In this document: positions 1-8,119 of the stretch, one piece after another
Layout: every line of letters starts with the position of its first letter
Numbering within the stretch: the stretch's first letter is position 1
Assembly: GCA_028554795.2 (NCBI GenBank)
Contig: CM068842.1
Coordinates: 28,907,077 to 28,971,076 of the forward strand
Source of the DNA: Sinohyriopsis cumingii
Taxonomy: Eukaryota > Mollusca > Bivalvia > Unionida > Unionidae
Length of the DNA stretch: 64,000 bases
Direction: 5' to 3'
Program-made: the position numbers and the translations under genes
The notes under the pieces: model-generated
What the model was told of the DNA's origin: nothing
Databases searched by the model: none
Seen by the model: the letters and a program-made list of their open reading frames with translations, nothing else

Positions 1-7
1 TAGTATA

Positions 8-331
8 ATGAATCACTGCAAATGGTTGATGATTGGGTCGACAACCCCGTGCAATAAATCATGTAGAGGTGAATTCTGCGGGTATCATTTACAAAGCGTT
101 CGTAATGGTTCTCTTGGCCCCCTCCCGTGCTTGGTTTGCCACGTCGGTGTAAGAGGAAAATCGCAGTTGTGTATCAATTGTGGCGGAAAGCGATACAGGG
201 AACTAAAACGCTATTATGACAAGCGAATTAAAAACGCCGTCATTGACCCCACCGCCGACTTCGTCATCAAAACCCCCCAAGACTACGTTGAAAGATTCAT
301 AATTAAACCAAATAATAAATTAGACAAGTAG
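8..331 (+). CDS. Small zinc-ribbon protein
   Basis: This 107-residue protein has several Cys and Cys/His pairs in its first 60 residues (CNKSCRGEFCGYH, then PCLVCHVGVRG and LCINCGG), consistent with one or two zinc-binding folds. Its C-terminal half is basic and helical. Small Cys-rich proteins of this kind recur in Polinton-like elements, but I know no defined function; nucleic-acid binding is an inference. It is 13 nt upstream of the HNH gene in the same orientation, suggesting co-expression. The ATG at position 8 is the first in frame, but a longer gene starting before the window cannot be excluded. Confidence 0.6.
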   Translation: MNHCKWLMIGSTTPCNKSCRGEFCGYHLQSVRNGSLGPLPCLVCHVGVRGKSQLCINCGGKRYRELKRYYDKRIKNAVIDPTADFVIKTPQDYVERFIIKPNNKLDK

Positions 332-344
332 TATTATTATACAA

Positions 345-875
345 ATGGACCAAGAATTTCAGCCGCACCCCCTGCTCGTCAATTACGAGGCATCTCGCGA
401 CGGTATTGTTAGAAACCGCAGACTGAAGAAGCCGGTTGGATGGAAAAACAATCACGGGTATTTAATGTTTACTGCTGGAGGGAAAAAATATCTCTGTCAC
501 AGAATCATCTATGAATGTTTCCACGGATTGATCAAAGATAGTCTCGTTATTGATCACATTGATTCTAATTATCAAAATAACAGACTGTGTAATCTGCAAG
601 CCATCTCTCAGAGTGAAAATAGTAAAAAAGGCCAAACTGGTAAATACTCAAAGAAAGCAAAACCCGTAAAGTCATTTGATACAACAACTCACGAGGGAAA
701 AATATTTCAGTCGATGAATGAGGCAGGAAAATATTTTGACATTTGTATCGCCTCAATACAATTTGTTGCAGAACGAATATATCAAACAGCGATCTCAAAA
801 AAGACGGGTCATAGAATTCGATTTTCATATATAACATCAAAGGGAGATAACTCGTTTTGTGATAGCGTCGCATGA
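345..875 (+). CDS. HNH endonuclease with NUMOD-like DNA-binding parts
   Basis: This 176-residue protein has an HNH nuclease core. A conserved His lies in the CHRIIYECFHG segment, an Asp-His pair follows at residues 70-71 (VIDHID), and an N-rich segment (QNNRLCNL) ends with Asn83. The N-terminal segment with a DGIVRN turn resembles the NUMOD4-type region that precedes HNH domains in phage and large-DNA-virus homing enzymes. The C-terminal part (FQSMNEAGKYF onward) resembles a NUMOD1-type helical DNA-binding repeat. It should cut double-stranded DNA with metal help. It may be a selfish homing gene or a replication-linked nuclease. It looks intact, with no stops or shifts. Confidence 0.85.
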   Translation: MDQEFQPHPLLVNYEASRDGIVRNRRLKKPVGWKNNHGYLMFTAGGKKYLCHRIIYECFHGLIKDSLVIDHIDSNYQNNRLCNLQAISQSENSKKGQTGKYSKKAKPVKSFDTTTHEGKIFQSMNEAGKYFDICIASIQFVAERIYQTAISKKTGHRIRFSYITSKGDNSFCDSVA

Positions 876-884
876 CAAGAGTTA

Positions 885-936
885 CGTCCCTTGAAGTCCA
901 ATTAATGTTGCGTCCCTTGAAGTCCAATTAATGTTG
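885..936 (+). repeat. Two exact tandem copies of a 26-bp unit
   Basis: A 26-bp unit beginning CGTCCCTTGAAGTCCAATTA occurs twice head to tail, 10 bp after the HNH stop codon. It opens the largest non-coding gap of element 1 (876-1749). No function is visible. Confidence 0.9.
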
Positions 937-1171
937 CGATTAATTAATCATTTTACGATGAAAACTAATGAAATACACGCTGTTATCTAACAGCTGTATT
1001 CTTTTTTTTAATGTTTTATTTGAGTATTTGGTTTCATTTAAATGCCGTGAAACACCATTAATAAGTATTTAAGGATTCAAACGATTCAAGGGAATTCAAA
1101 TTAACACACACCTTGTGACTGACGCCGCTGTATTAGTCACTTTATATATAAGATGACTCGTTATAAGCCTG

Positions 1172-1301
1172 GGGCTTTCGAAAGCCAATTCAACTAATCA
1201 AAACTAACCCACGCTCTTGACCCGGGCGTGTGGTTGTCTTTTGTTCACAATCATGCAACCGGGTTAATTTAATTGGGTTGCTTTTGATTGGTTGAATTGG
1301 C
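1172..1301. other. Large imperfect cruciform / three-way-junction structure
   Basis: An outer 20-bp inverted repeat (1184-1203 against 1282-1301, one mismatch) encloses two smaller stems: AACC(C)ACGC against GCGTGTGGTT at about 1206-1236, and GCAACC/GGGTTGC at 1255-1280. It is preceded by the perfect palindrome GGCTTTCGAAAGCC at 1172-1185. This is too elaborate to be chance. It could be a folded RNA, an origin-like DNA structure or a small captured element. The sequence around it, 937-1171, is AT-rich and has no gene that I can see. Confidence 0.6.
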
Positions 1302-1371
1302 CGTAGAGTTCCGCCCCGTCGTTTTATGTTTGTGCTGTCTTGTGTCGTCCCATCATCCATCAATCATTTCA

Positions 1372-1513
1372 TCCTTAATTAAGTACATGTAGTGATGTCC
1401 CCCAAGCATATCTTCTGGGCGGTCTACGATGACGTTTGTCACCCTAGGCCTCCCTCCCGGAGATGTATGCTTTGGGGTTCCAAGATGTGAATGTCCTTAA
1501 TTAAGTATATGTA
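1372..1513. other. Hairpin flanked by 20-bp direct repeats
   Basis: An imperfect inverted repeat (1399-1419 against 1456-1476, CCCCAAGCATA against TATGCTTTGGGG) lies between near-identical direct repeats TCCTTAATTAAGTACATGTA (1372-1391) and TCCTTAATTAAGTATATGTA (1494-1513). A hairpin between flanking duplicates could be a small inserted element or a regulatory structure. Its origin is not clear from sequence. Confidence 0.5.
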
Positions 1514-1514
1514 T

Positions 1515-1688
1515 ATGCCTGTAATCTGCCACAACACTCGAGTGGAGATCTACGGCATTGTACTGTCCATGTATGCCTGTAATCTGCCACAACACTCGAG
1601 TGGAGATTTACGGCATTGTACTGTCCATGTATGCCTGCAATCTGCCACAACACTCGAGTGGAGATCTACGGCATTGTACTGTCCATAC
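1515..1688 (+). repeat. Three tandem 58-bp repeats
   Basis: Three near-identical 58-bp units start at 1515, 1573 and 1631. Each contains the palindrome CACTCGAGTG. They lie just upstream of the next coding region, and an open frame runs through them in line with that gene. The repeat is shown by DNA identity, so the translated repeat is probably incidental and the array may be a promoter or enhancer block. Confidence 0.9.
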
Positions 1689-1749
1689 AAAAAACGGGGT
1701 CAAAAATGGCCCCAATAATTTTATTAAAATTTTTGATATTAGAAATAAG

Positions 1750-2145
1750 ATGTTTTATAAGAATATGGATTCCCAAGACATCAATAATATATTAACTGAG
1801 ATTTCAAAATTAAAAAATCAAGGAATTGAATTATCTGATGGTCTCGACAGTGAAAAAATATTATCCGATTATGAGATTATTAACGAACAGTCGAAACGGG
1901 GGCGTTTTACCCTGGCCCGCGAGTATTTTTTTATAAAACGATTACAACATACGATTAATGAGAACCTGTACCACAATGACGCAAATGCATTCATTGGACT
2001 ATTTACTGCCGTTGAAATAATACGAAAAAAACTCGGACGTGTTTATGAACGACGCCGGGAGATTTCTAGTAAGATCAAAAACATTAGAAGGATTATAGAC
2101 GAAAACTCCGTGGAGCTCCCGATGGTACACTCGGCGGAAAATTAG
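1750..2145 (+). CDS. Helical protein of unknown function
   Basis: I do not recognise this gene. From the ATG at 1750 it gives 131 residues; an alternative ATG is at 1765. The open frame extends further left, but that part is translated from the tandem DNA repeats and uses a non-ATG start, so I excluded it. The protein is rich in Lys, Glu, Ile and Arg and predicted helical, with a basic C-terminal third (RRREISSKIKNIRR) that could bind nucleic acid. It ends 24 nt before the next gene and sits in the virion gene cluster, so a structural or DNA-packing role is possible but unproven. Confidence 0.55.
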   Translation: MFYKNMDSQDINNILTEISKLKNQGIELSDGLDSEKILSDYEIINEQSKRGRFTLAREYFFIKRLQHTINENLYHNDANAFIGLFTAVEIIRKKLGRVYERRREISSKIKNIRRIIDENSVELPMVHSAEN

Positions 2146-2169
2146 AAATTTGCGGAGTAATTTGCAATA

Positions 2170-3111
2170 ATGGTAGGTGAATCACTTACTACTCGGCTAG
2201 CCAGAGAGCGACTAGCAGCGCTTAGAAAGTTTATACCGTTACGAGACAGAGTGAGAGAGAAACTTCAAACGCGACAACAAATGCAAACCGATTTTACTGT
2301 TGGAAGCGAACAACTCTTTGCCCCGGTAACTAAAGCGACTAAGGATGTTACAGCGGCAACTGTACCCGTTCTTGGTGCGCTTGAAAAGATAGCGGCAGAG
2401 ACAAAACAAACAAAAAGGTCTTTAGAAACACTCCCTGCAAAAATAGCGGCTGCTACAACACGGAGGCCACCACCACTCGCTATAACCGAACCACAAGAAC
2501 CTTATGTTACAATGGCCGACGAGGAAGAATTAGGTGCTACTGCGAAAGAACCAGAAGAAGAAATACCCGCAGAAACACCCGAAGAAACATCGAAAGAAAA
2601 AAAGAAAGAGGGAAATATACCCCGTAATGTTCTTAAAAAGTCCGCAATAGATCAAATTAGAGACATCGACGACGATGAAGAATTAGTTAATTTTGTTGCT
2701 ACAACATCAACTAAGAGCATTCGAGATGAGTATATCAATGAAGGTTACAAGAAAAAAATAACCTCGACGGAGAACTGGGCAAGAATAGTGTATTTAGCGA
2801 GTAAACATAGAGAAGCATTACCACATCGTGGTGATCCCGATTACGATAAATTCCTCGAGAAAGTTAAGAGTATAACACCAAAAAAAGGAAAAGGATACTC
2901 TGTTGGTAAAGAATCCTACGGCGTTACCTGTCCTAATAGTGTTCTCAGTGATATATCACGGCTGGAAGTACTAATCGGAGGAAAACGAGCCGGAAATAAC
3001 TCTACGGAAATAATCAATGAGGCCGCTGATATTTGCAAGCGGTTATTTGCAGGCGGTATTATGGACATTAATGCATATCGAACGCTCATAGACGAACTCG
3101 TGGATGATTAA
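2170..3111 (+). CDS. Polinton-type helical protein with conserved C-terminal motif
   Basis: This 313-residue protein has a basic, helical N-terminal third (residues 1-50), an acidic Pro/Glu-rich linker (about 105-150) and a structured C-terminal domain. The last 50 residues carry a pattern I associate with an uncharacterised family common in Polinton-like elements: a segment reading GGKRAGNNSTEIINE, then a short helix, then a MDINAYRTLIDEL-type ending. The function of that family is not known to me. Its place directly before the pVI-like and capsid genes suggests a virion or assembly protein. Start and stop are clean, and the gap to the next gene is 26 nt. Confidence 0.6.
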   Translation: MVGESLTTRLARERLAALRKFIPLRDRVREKLQTRQQMQTDFTVGSEQLFAPVTKATKDVTAATVPVLGALEKIAAETKQTKRSLETLPAKIAAATTRRPPPLAITEPQEPYVTMADEEELGATAKEPEEEIPAETPEETSKEKKKEGNIPRNVLKKSAIDQIRDIDDDEELVNFVATTSTKSIRDEYINEGYKKKITSTENWARIVYLASKHREALPHRGDPDYDKFLEKVKSITPKKGKGYSVGKESYGVTCPNSVLSDISRLEVLIGGKRAGNNSTEIINEAADICKRLFAGGIMDINAYRTLIDELVDD

Positions 3112-3137
3112 TTGGAAAACTGGTGTTTTTAATAAGG

Positions 3138-3632
3138 ATGATCATACACTACAACCATGATAAACCAGTACTCGTCTACGTGGTAAACTCGCGATTGCCT
3201 GTTTACCGCGCGTACTATGGAGATGGTCTCGGTAGCACCATTGCGGGGTTATTTACAAGAATGGCTCCAAAAGTAGCGCCGTTAGCCAAACAATTAGGAA
3301 TGAAGGCTATTGATGTTATTCGTGATAGGGGTATTAGTGCTATTGGAGATGTTGCCGGAAAGGCGCTTTCAGCCGCGCGGGACAAACTAATGTCATTGGT
3401 GAAATCCAAGAGATTCTCAAAAAGAAAACAGATGCCATCAACGACAGTGATGCCTGCGAATGTCAGTAAAGTAATAAATAACGCCGTGGAAGAAAAATTA
3501 GAGTCGTTGGCGACGACTCAGTCGTTGGCGACGACTCCGTCGTTGGCGACTTCGCCATCCGCCGATGCGGCAACCAACGCGCTCATGAACGCGGTAGCTG
3601 GAAGTGGTCTACGACGAAAAAATCGCAATTGA
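3138..3632 (+). CDS. pVI-like minor capsid protein
   Basis: From the ATG at 3138 it has 164 residues. The diagnostic part is a PVYR motif followed by GDGLGS and a helical, basic stretch. The same layout (PVYR, then GHGLGD, then amphipathic helix) is seen in the element-2 protein at 24774-25193. In adenovirus-related viruses the equivalent protein VI links capsid and core and is cleaved by the viral protease; applying that here is inference. The C-terminal half is Ala/Thr/Ser-rich and contains three copies of a SLATT-type pentapeptide. It lies 10 nt before the capsid gene. Confidence 0.6.
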   Translation: MIIHYNHDKPVLVYVVNSRLPVYRAYYGDGLGSTIAGLFTRMAPKVAPLAKQLGMKAIDVIRDRGISAIGDVAGKALSAARDKLMSLVKSKRFSKRKQMPSTTVMPANVSKVINNAVEEKLESLATTQSLATTPSLATSPSADAATNALMNAVAGSGLRRKNRN

Positions 3633-3642
3633 AAACATCAAC

Positions 3643-5090
3643 ATGATAAATAATAGAATGTTTGCGCGTACCGCTGATCCCGCGTTTGATATGGATGCCC
3701 CAGTGCGCAGGGATGATTCTGTCCGTGATTATCAATATTATTCTTATTATGCAGCGCAACCTGACCTACGATCGCGAATTGAACTTCAAGTCCAAGATAC
3801 CAGTAAATACTTTCTGCCGTGTGAAGCGTTTATCGAAATTGAGGGAGAACTCGTGACAAATGCCGCCGATAATGCACCATACGCAGATGACCATCGTGTT
3901 CGAGTTGGCTTCGTCAACAACGGTATCATGGTGTTATTTGAGAGCGCTAGATATCTTATTGACGGGCGAGAAATTGAATCAATAGAACGCGAGGTTGATG
4001 TTGCAACGACGATAATTGGGTTGGCGAGATACTCGGATGATTATACAAGATCGGCGGGCCCATCTATGATGTTTGCGAAGGACACCGATAATAGCGCTGA
4101 TCATCTTCAGTACATCAACGTGCTGGTGGAAGGAGATACCGCAACTAACCCACAGGCTGAAGCAAATAACCCAGACCGCAGAGCAAGACCAGGCGCTAAT
4201 TTCACTGTTATAAAAAGTCTTAACGATAATTTTAATCTAGGGTTTGCAACACGAGTAGGAATGTTGCAAGGACCACGCCGAAAGTTTTCATGCGCGATTC
4301 CACTCCATCACATATTTGGATTCTGCAGAAATGTCAGGAAGGTTATCTATGGAGCTAAGCATACAATCGCGCTAACGCGAAGGGGCGATGATAACAATGC
4401 AATATGGCGTGCTGCTGGCGTCGCTGCCGGTAAGGTTGTTTTAACTAAAATGGCATTGTGGATGCCGGTGCTGACTCCATCAGTTACCACGGAGGCACGA
4501 TTGTTAGCATTTATGGAACAGGGAGGGAAATCGTTGTTGAGTTGGCTAGCGGTAACAACTGATGCTAAAGAAGATAACGTCGCCGATACGTTTACATGGC
4601 ACCTAGCATCAAAACAGGGTGTTTCAGCCCCGCGTCATATATTCATAGCGCTACAGAATAGGGAACGATTGGGCAGTCAAGAACACAGCCATATGATATT
4701 TGATCAATTAGGAGTCAGGGATGTTTCGCTGAGAATAAACGGACAACAGGAACCATCCGAGGATATACAGCTTAATTACGGCGACAACCATATCGCACGT
4801 GTGTATCATCGATTGCTGTCGTATATGGGTCGTGATCAAAACGTCGACACTGGTTTGCAAATATCACAACTTGATTTTAAAAAACTGTATCCGATTTATT
4901 ATTTTTCGCTGGAACATCTTGATTTAACGAGACAATCCGTCGTTGATATACACTTCCGAGCTCGTATAGCCCCCCCCCGGGTGGTGTTAATTATAGAGCG
5001 GTTGCTGTCATTCTCAGCGATAAATCAATGCTGCTAGAAGGCGTTGGTGGACGAATGAGAATCGTTGATGCGCCAGTGGAAAACATGTAA
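3643..5090 (+). pseudogene. Major capsid protein (double jelly-roll type), frameshifted near its end
   Basis: This encodes the main shell protein of element 1. From the ATG at 3643 the frame runs to 5037 (464 residues). Family features include an early LPCEAFIEIEGEL strand, the VNNGIMVLFESARYLIDG segment, and the IPLHHIFGFC and VIYGAKHTIALTRR region in the middle. The last 20 or so residues before 5037 do not look like the family. After a run of nine C at 4970-4978, the neighbouring frame stays open to a stop at 5088-5090 and reads like a normal capsid C-terminus. Either the gene carries a one-base indel, or the run is a sequencing error. All other element-1 genes appear intact. Confidence 0.8.
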
Positions 5091-5119
5091 TTGAAAGCAC
5101 AAAACGCGTTTACAATAAA

Positions 5120-5596
5120 ATGTCGTATAGTGTCGTCAGTGTAGAGTTGACTGATGGTCAAGTCAAGAAATTACGATCAAAGTCAGCTAAACAATGCGGG
5201 ACCGCAATAACGCTGAAGCCGTCACAGATGGCGGGTGGTAATCATAAGATATCGTTGACGGCGCGTCAAATAAAACATTTCAATGATGCGATGAAGAATA
5301 AAAAGGGTGTTCAAATAGATTTTTCCGCCGCAGCGATTAAAAACATGGAAAAGACCGGTGGGATATTTCCGCTGTTAGCTGCGATTCCAGCGTTGATTGC
5401 CGCGGCCGCACCAGCAGTGGCTAAGGCGGCGGCGTTGGGGGCCGTTGGTACCGCGGCGGGAATGGCATTAAAGAAGGCAACCGGGAAAGGCTACAAAAAA
5501 AAACGACCCGTGGCCGGAAAGGGTCTAAGACTACCGGGAACCCCGTATTCATGGTATTCGGGAAAGGGTCTAAGACTACCGGGAACCGTTTATTGA
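5120..5596 (+). CDS. pX/mu-like core protein with hydrophobic segment
   Basis: This 158-residue protein has a polar N-terminal domain (residues 1-80), then a Gly-Gly followed by a 40-residue Ala/Leu-rich hydrophobic segment (GGIFPLLAAIPALIAAAAPA), then a Lys-rich tail. The GG-hydrophobic-basic pattern matches the pX/mu-like proteins of Polintons and adintoviruses, which are thought to pack DNA or act on membranes after protease cleavage. The tail ends with a duplicated GKGLRLPGT motif, matched by a duplicated DNA stretch at 5512-5590. It precedes the protease gene. Confidence 0.65.
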   Translation: MSYSVVSVELTDGQVKKLRSKSAKQCGTAITLKPSQMAGGNHKISLTARQIKHFNDAMKNKKGVQIDFSAAAIKNMEKTGGIFPLLAAIPALIAAAAPAVAKAAALGAVGTAAGMALKKATGKGYKKKRPVAGKGLRLPGTPYSWYSGKGLRLPGTVY

Positions 5597-5631
5597 CTCG
5601 GGAGTCAATGACTCCTGAGTCTATGATTCCA

Positions 5632-6090
5632 ATGTCTAATTTTGATTTAATAGACGCCGCAAACGCGTTAGCGATAAAAAACTTCAGAGGTGTTTTTATG
5701 AGGGATCAATTACCGGCGGCACCAAGGAATACTGAAACAGGCATAATTAACCTCGATGGGTCCTCCGGAGCGGGAACTCATTGGGTTGCATACGCGATTG
5801 ATCCGCGTGCGATCGTCTATTTTGATTCATACGGGTTAGCCCCGCCGAAAGAGTTCATGCGGTATATCCGGGCGTGTTCAGCCCGGGCGTGTTCAGCCCC
5901 GGTTTTTTATTCCACGCTGCCAACACAACAATTAAGTGACCCACCGATATGCGGCCGTGAGGTATTGAACGTACTCGCGGCAATTTCATCATCGCGGAAA
6001 CCACCTCATGTGGTTGTAAACGAATACACTAGTGGGGTCGTAGAAGCTCAACGGATTTTAGAGAATAACATTTACAATAACGATGATTGA
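5632..6090 (+). CDS. Adenain-type cysteine protease
   Basis: This is the virion maturation protease. From the ATG at 5632 it has 152 residues. A longer form from 5551 would overlap the previous gene by 46 nt and seems less likely. The catalytic set of the adenovirus protease family (C5) is visible: His50 in GTHWVAY, Asp65 in YFDSYG, a Gln-containing segment (PTQQLSD), and Cys107 in the CGREVL helix start. Element 2 encodes a second, clearly related but divergent copy with the same motifs. It is expected to cut the pVI- and pX-like proteins. Its last 8 nt overlap the start of the fibre-like gene. Confidence 0.85.
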   Translation: MSNFDLIDAANALAIKNFRGVFMRDQLPAAPRNTETGIINLDGSSGAGTHWVAYAIDPRAIVYFDSYGLAPPKEFMRYIRACSARACSAPVFYSTLPTQQLSDPPICGREVLNVLAAISSSRKPPHVVVNEYTSGVVEAQRILENNIYNNDD

Positions 6091-7552
6091 TATTTGGGGA
6101 CGACCGGTTTCGGCGCTGAAAAAACCCACGGAAACGGCCGCCGCCGACATAAAAAAACTAATTGAGGATGAAATCGCTGATACGTTGAATTTAACCAGTG
6201 TTGACCCGGGCGAAATAGTTGTATTTCAAGACCGCCAGGGTAAATTGAAATCCAGTAATGTGTCGCTGGATGACGTTTTAATACGACGGCGTGATGCCGA
6301 CGAGAACACTATCGCGCTGTATACCAGCGACGGACGACTCAGACCGGGTAAACATATAGTGGAGATAGAGAGAATAATAGAATTAATCCGAGACGGTACT
6401 ATAAGGTTGAATGAATCCGTGATCGAACTTGACGCGCATGTGAAAAAATCTGCCACCGAGGTGAAAAAATCTGTCGCCGAGGTGAAAAAATCTGTCACCG
6501 ATATACAACTCACTACCGCTAGTTTTTTTGGAACCCCGACGGTAACCGAACCGAATCTTGCAACAATAAAAAATACTATTTTGGAGTTTACGACGCTGTC
6601 GGGCCAATTTACCTCGTTACGAAAAAATGTTAACAGGATCGATGACAACTTTGATAAATTCCTTGGTAAAAAAAATGCCAAACCGGATGAAATCACAATA
6701 ACTATAAATGATATCACTGCGTATGGACAGGAAATAGAAACAATCAAAACTGATGTTGCAACGAACAAAAGGAGTGCAGACGCGCATGAACGGGAAATAG
6801 AAATAATCGGCGCTAATGTTGCAACGATCATAAATAATGTAGACTCGCATGGACGGAAAATAGAAACAATCAAAACTGATGTTACAACGATCATAAATAA
6901 TATGGACACGCATACACAGGAAATAGGAACAATCAAAACTGATATTGAAGCGAACAAAAAAAATATAGACGCGTATTGGCGGGGAATAGGATTAATCAAA
7001 ACTGATGTTGCAGCGAACAAAAAAGGTATAGACGTGCATACATATGAAATAGGAACAATCAAACTTGATGTTGCAGCAAACAAAAAAAGTATGACCGAGA
7101 ATACACGGGAAATAGAAACAATCAAAACTAATGTTGCAGCGAACAAGAATAATATAGACGCGCATTGGCAGGAAGTAGGAATAATCAGAACTGATGTTGA
7201 AGCGATTAAAGACGGGCTACCGAGAGTAGCAGAGCAATTCGAAAAAATAAAAACCCCTCATGAGAACATCATCAACACAGTATACACAATTCGGCATGGA
7301 TCATTCGATTGGACTCCTACACAGAATACAGTAAATATCACAGCAACTGTTAAGGGCATTTATCGATTGACACTGGTTTCAATGATGCAGTTTAATATAT
7401 TATCGTCGAGTTCATCCGGGTTTAACAATACAATATCAACAATTATAGACAAGAACGCAACTGAACTGTTTACAATTTATGCCGTTGATAGAAATCTAGC
7501 CGGGGCAAACATTACATGGTATGTGGAATTTGTAGCGAATCTAAGTAATTAA
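6083..7552 (+). CDS. Fibre-like trimeric coiled-coil protein with C-terminal head
   Basis: This 489-residue protein has an N-terminal domain (about 1-110), a long helical stalk (about 110-400) and a Thr/Asn/Ser-rich C-terminal domain of about 85 residues predicted to be beta-rich. The stalk contains eight copies of a 21-residue unit of the form EIETIKTDVAANKKNIDAH, which is three heptads per unit. A shaft of this kind topped by a head is typical of viral receptor-binding fibres. The fibre role is inferred from architecture and from position between the protease and the penton-like gene, not from recognisable homology. Element 2 has no equivalent. Confidence 0.6.
   Translation: MIDIWGRPVSALKKPTETAAADIKKLIEDEIADTLNLTSVDPGEIVVFQDRQGKLKSSNVSLDDVLIRRRDADENTIALYTSDGRLRPGKHIVEIERIIELIRDGTIRLNESVIELDAHVKKSATEVKKSVAEVKKSVTDIQLTTASFFGTPTVTEPNLATIKNTILEFTTLSGQFTSLRKNVNRIDDNFDKFLGKKNAKPDEITITINDITAYGQEIETIKTDVATNKRSADAHEREIEIIGANVATIINNVDSHGRKIETIKTDVTTIINNMDTHTQEIGTIKTDIEANKKNIDAYWRGIGLIKTDVAANKKGIDVHTYEIGTIKLDVAANKKSMTENTREIETIKTNVAANKNNIDAHWQEVGIIRTDVEAIKDGLPRVAEQFEKIKTPHENIINTVYTIRHGSFDWTPTQNTVNITATVKGIYRLTLVSMMQFNILSSSSSGFNNTISTIIDKNATELFTIYAVDRNLAGANITWYVEFVANLSN
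6730..7233 (+). repeat. Eight 63-bp tandem repeats inside the fibre-like gene
   Basis: The segment GAAATAGAAACAATC or a variant recurs every 63 bp at about 6730, 6793, 6856, 6919, 6982, 7045, 7108 and 7171. The period is a multiple of three, so the repeats add or remove exactly three heptads of coiled coil without breaking the frame. The copies have diverged at the DNA level, so the expansion is not recent. Confidence 0.85.
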
Positions 7553-7577
7553 AAACACTAGCTCTTTTAAAATAAAA

Positions 7578-8114
7578 ATGACCACCAAGGAAATTGAATC
7601 AGAGGTATCACCAACGTCACATCAATATCGATTCGATACCGCAAAAGAATTTTCCGCGAACTTGAAAACGCTTTCCGAACAATACCGTGTAAAAATAAAA
7701 AAATACCGTCGTAAAATAACCGCCATCGACGCGGTCGTGTACTCGGTGTCGGGTATAGTAGCTGGCGCCGGTGTTATTTTATCCACGGTGACCACGATAG
7801 CCCCGATCGCTGTTCCAATCGCTGTCTCCGCAATGACAACAGTTGCTGGAGTCGCCAACGCAATCACTAGGAAGATATCATCGTGTTTTCAGAAAAAACT
7901 CAACGAGTATACAGTAAAACATCAAATAGTATCCGACGCATACTCGAAATTATCCGGGTTGATCTCGTTATCGATTGATAATTTGTTCGTATCCGATGTT
8001 GAATTCTCCACGATGGTCCAGTTATATAGCTCCGCGATGTCAAAAATCGAGGATTTTCAACTGGAAGCCGAAACCACCTGGTTGTTAAAATTAGACACTA
8101 AAAACAACGAATAA
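7578..8114 (+). CDS. Two-helix membrane protein of unknown function
   Basis: This 178-residue protein has a charged N-terminal region with a short coiled coil (residues 20-50). A long hydrophobic stretch of about 45 residues follows (SVSGIVAGAGVILSTVTTI, then APIAVPIAVSAMTTVAGVA), which could form two membrane helices with a Pro-containing turn. The C-terminal domain is amphipathic and helical. The arrangement is loosely like SLATT-type proteins, but I would not assign that family. It lies 26 nt after the fibre-like gene and 5 nt before the penton-like gene. A role in the virion membrane or in host membrane interaction is possible. Confidence 0.55.
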   Translation: MTTKEIESEVSPTSHQYRFDTAKEFSANLKTLSEQYRVKIKKYRRKITAIDAVVYSVSGIVAGAGVILSTVTTIAPIAVPIAVSAMTTVAGVANAITRKISSCFQKKLNEYTVKHQIVSDAYSKLSGLISLSIDNLFVSDVEFSTMVQLYSSAMSKIEDFQLEAETTWLLKLDTKNNE

Positions 8115-8119
8115 TAATA

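Noticed and set aside
1491-1749. Extension of the gene at 1750 into the 58-bp repeats
   Set aside because: The open part is translated from tandem DNA repeats and begins without an ATG; the repeats look regulatory.
6226-7146. Long open frame on the minus strand across the fibre-like gene
   Set aside because: It mirrors the 63-bp repeats of the plus-strand gene and has repetitive low-complexity hydrophobic sequence; a shadow frame.
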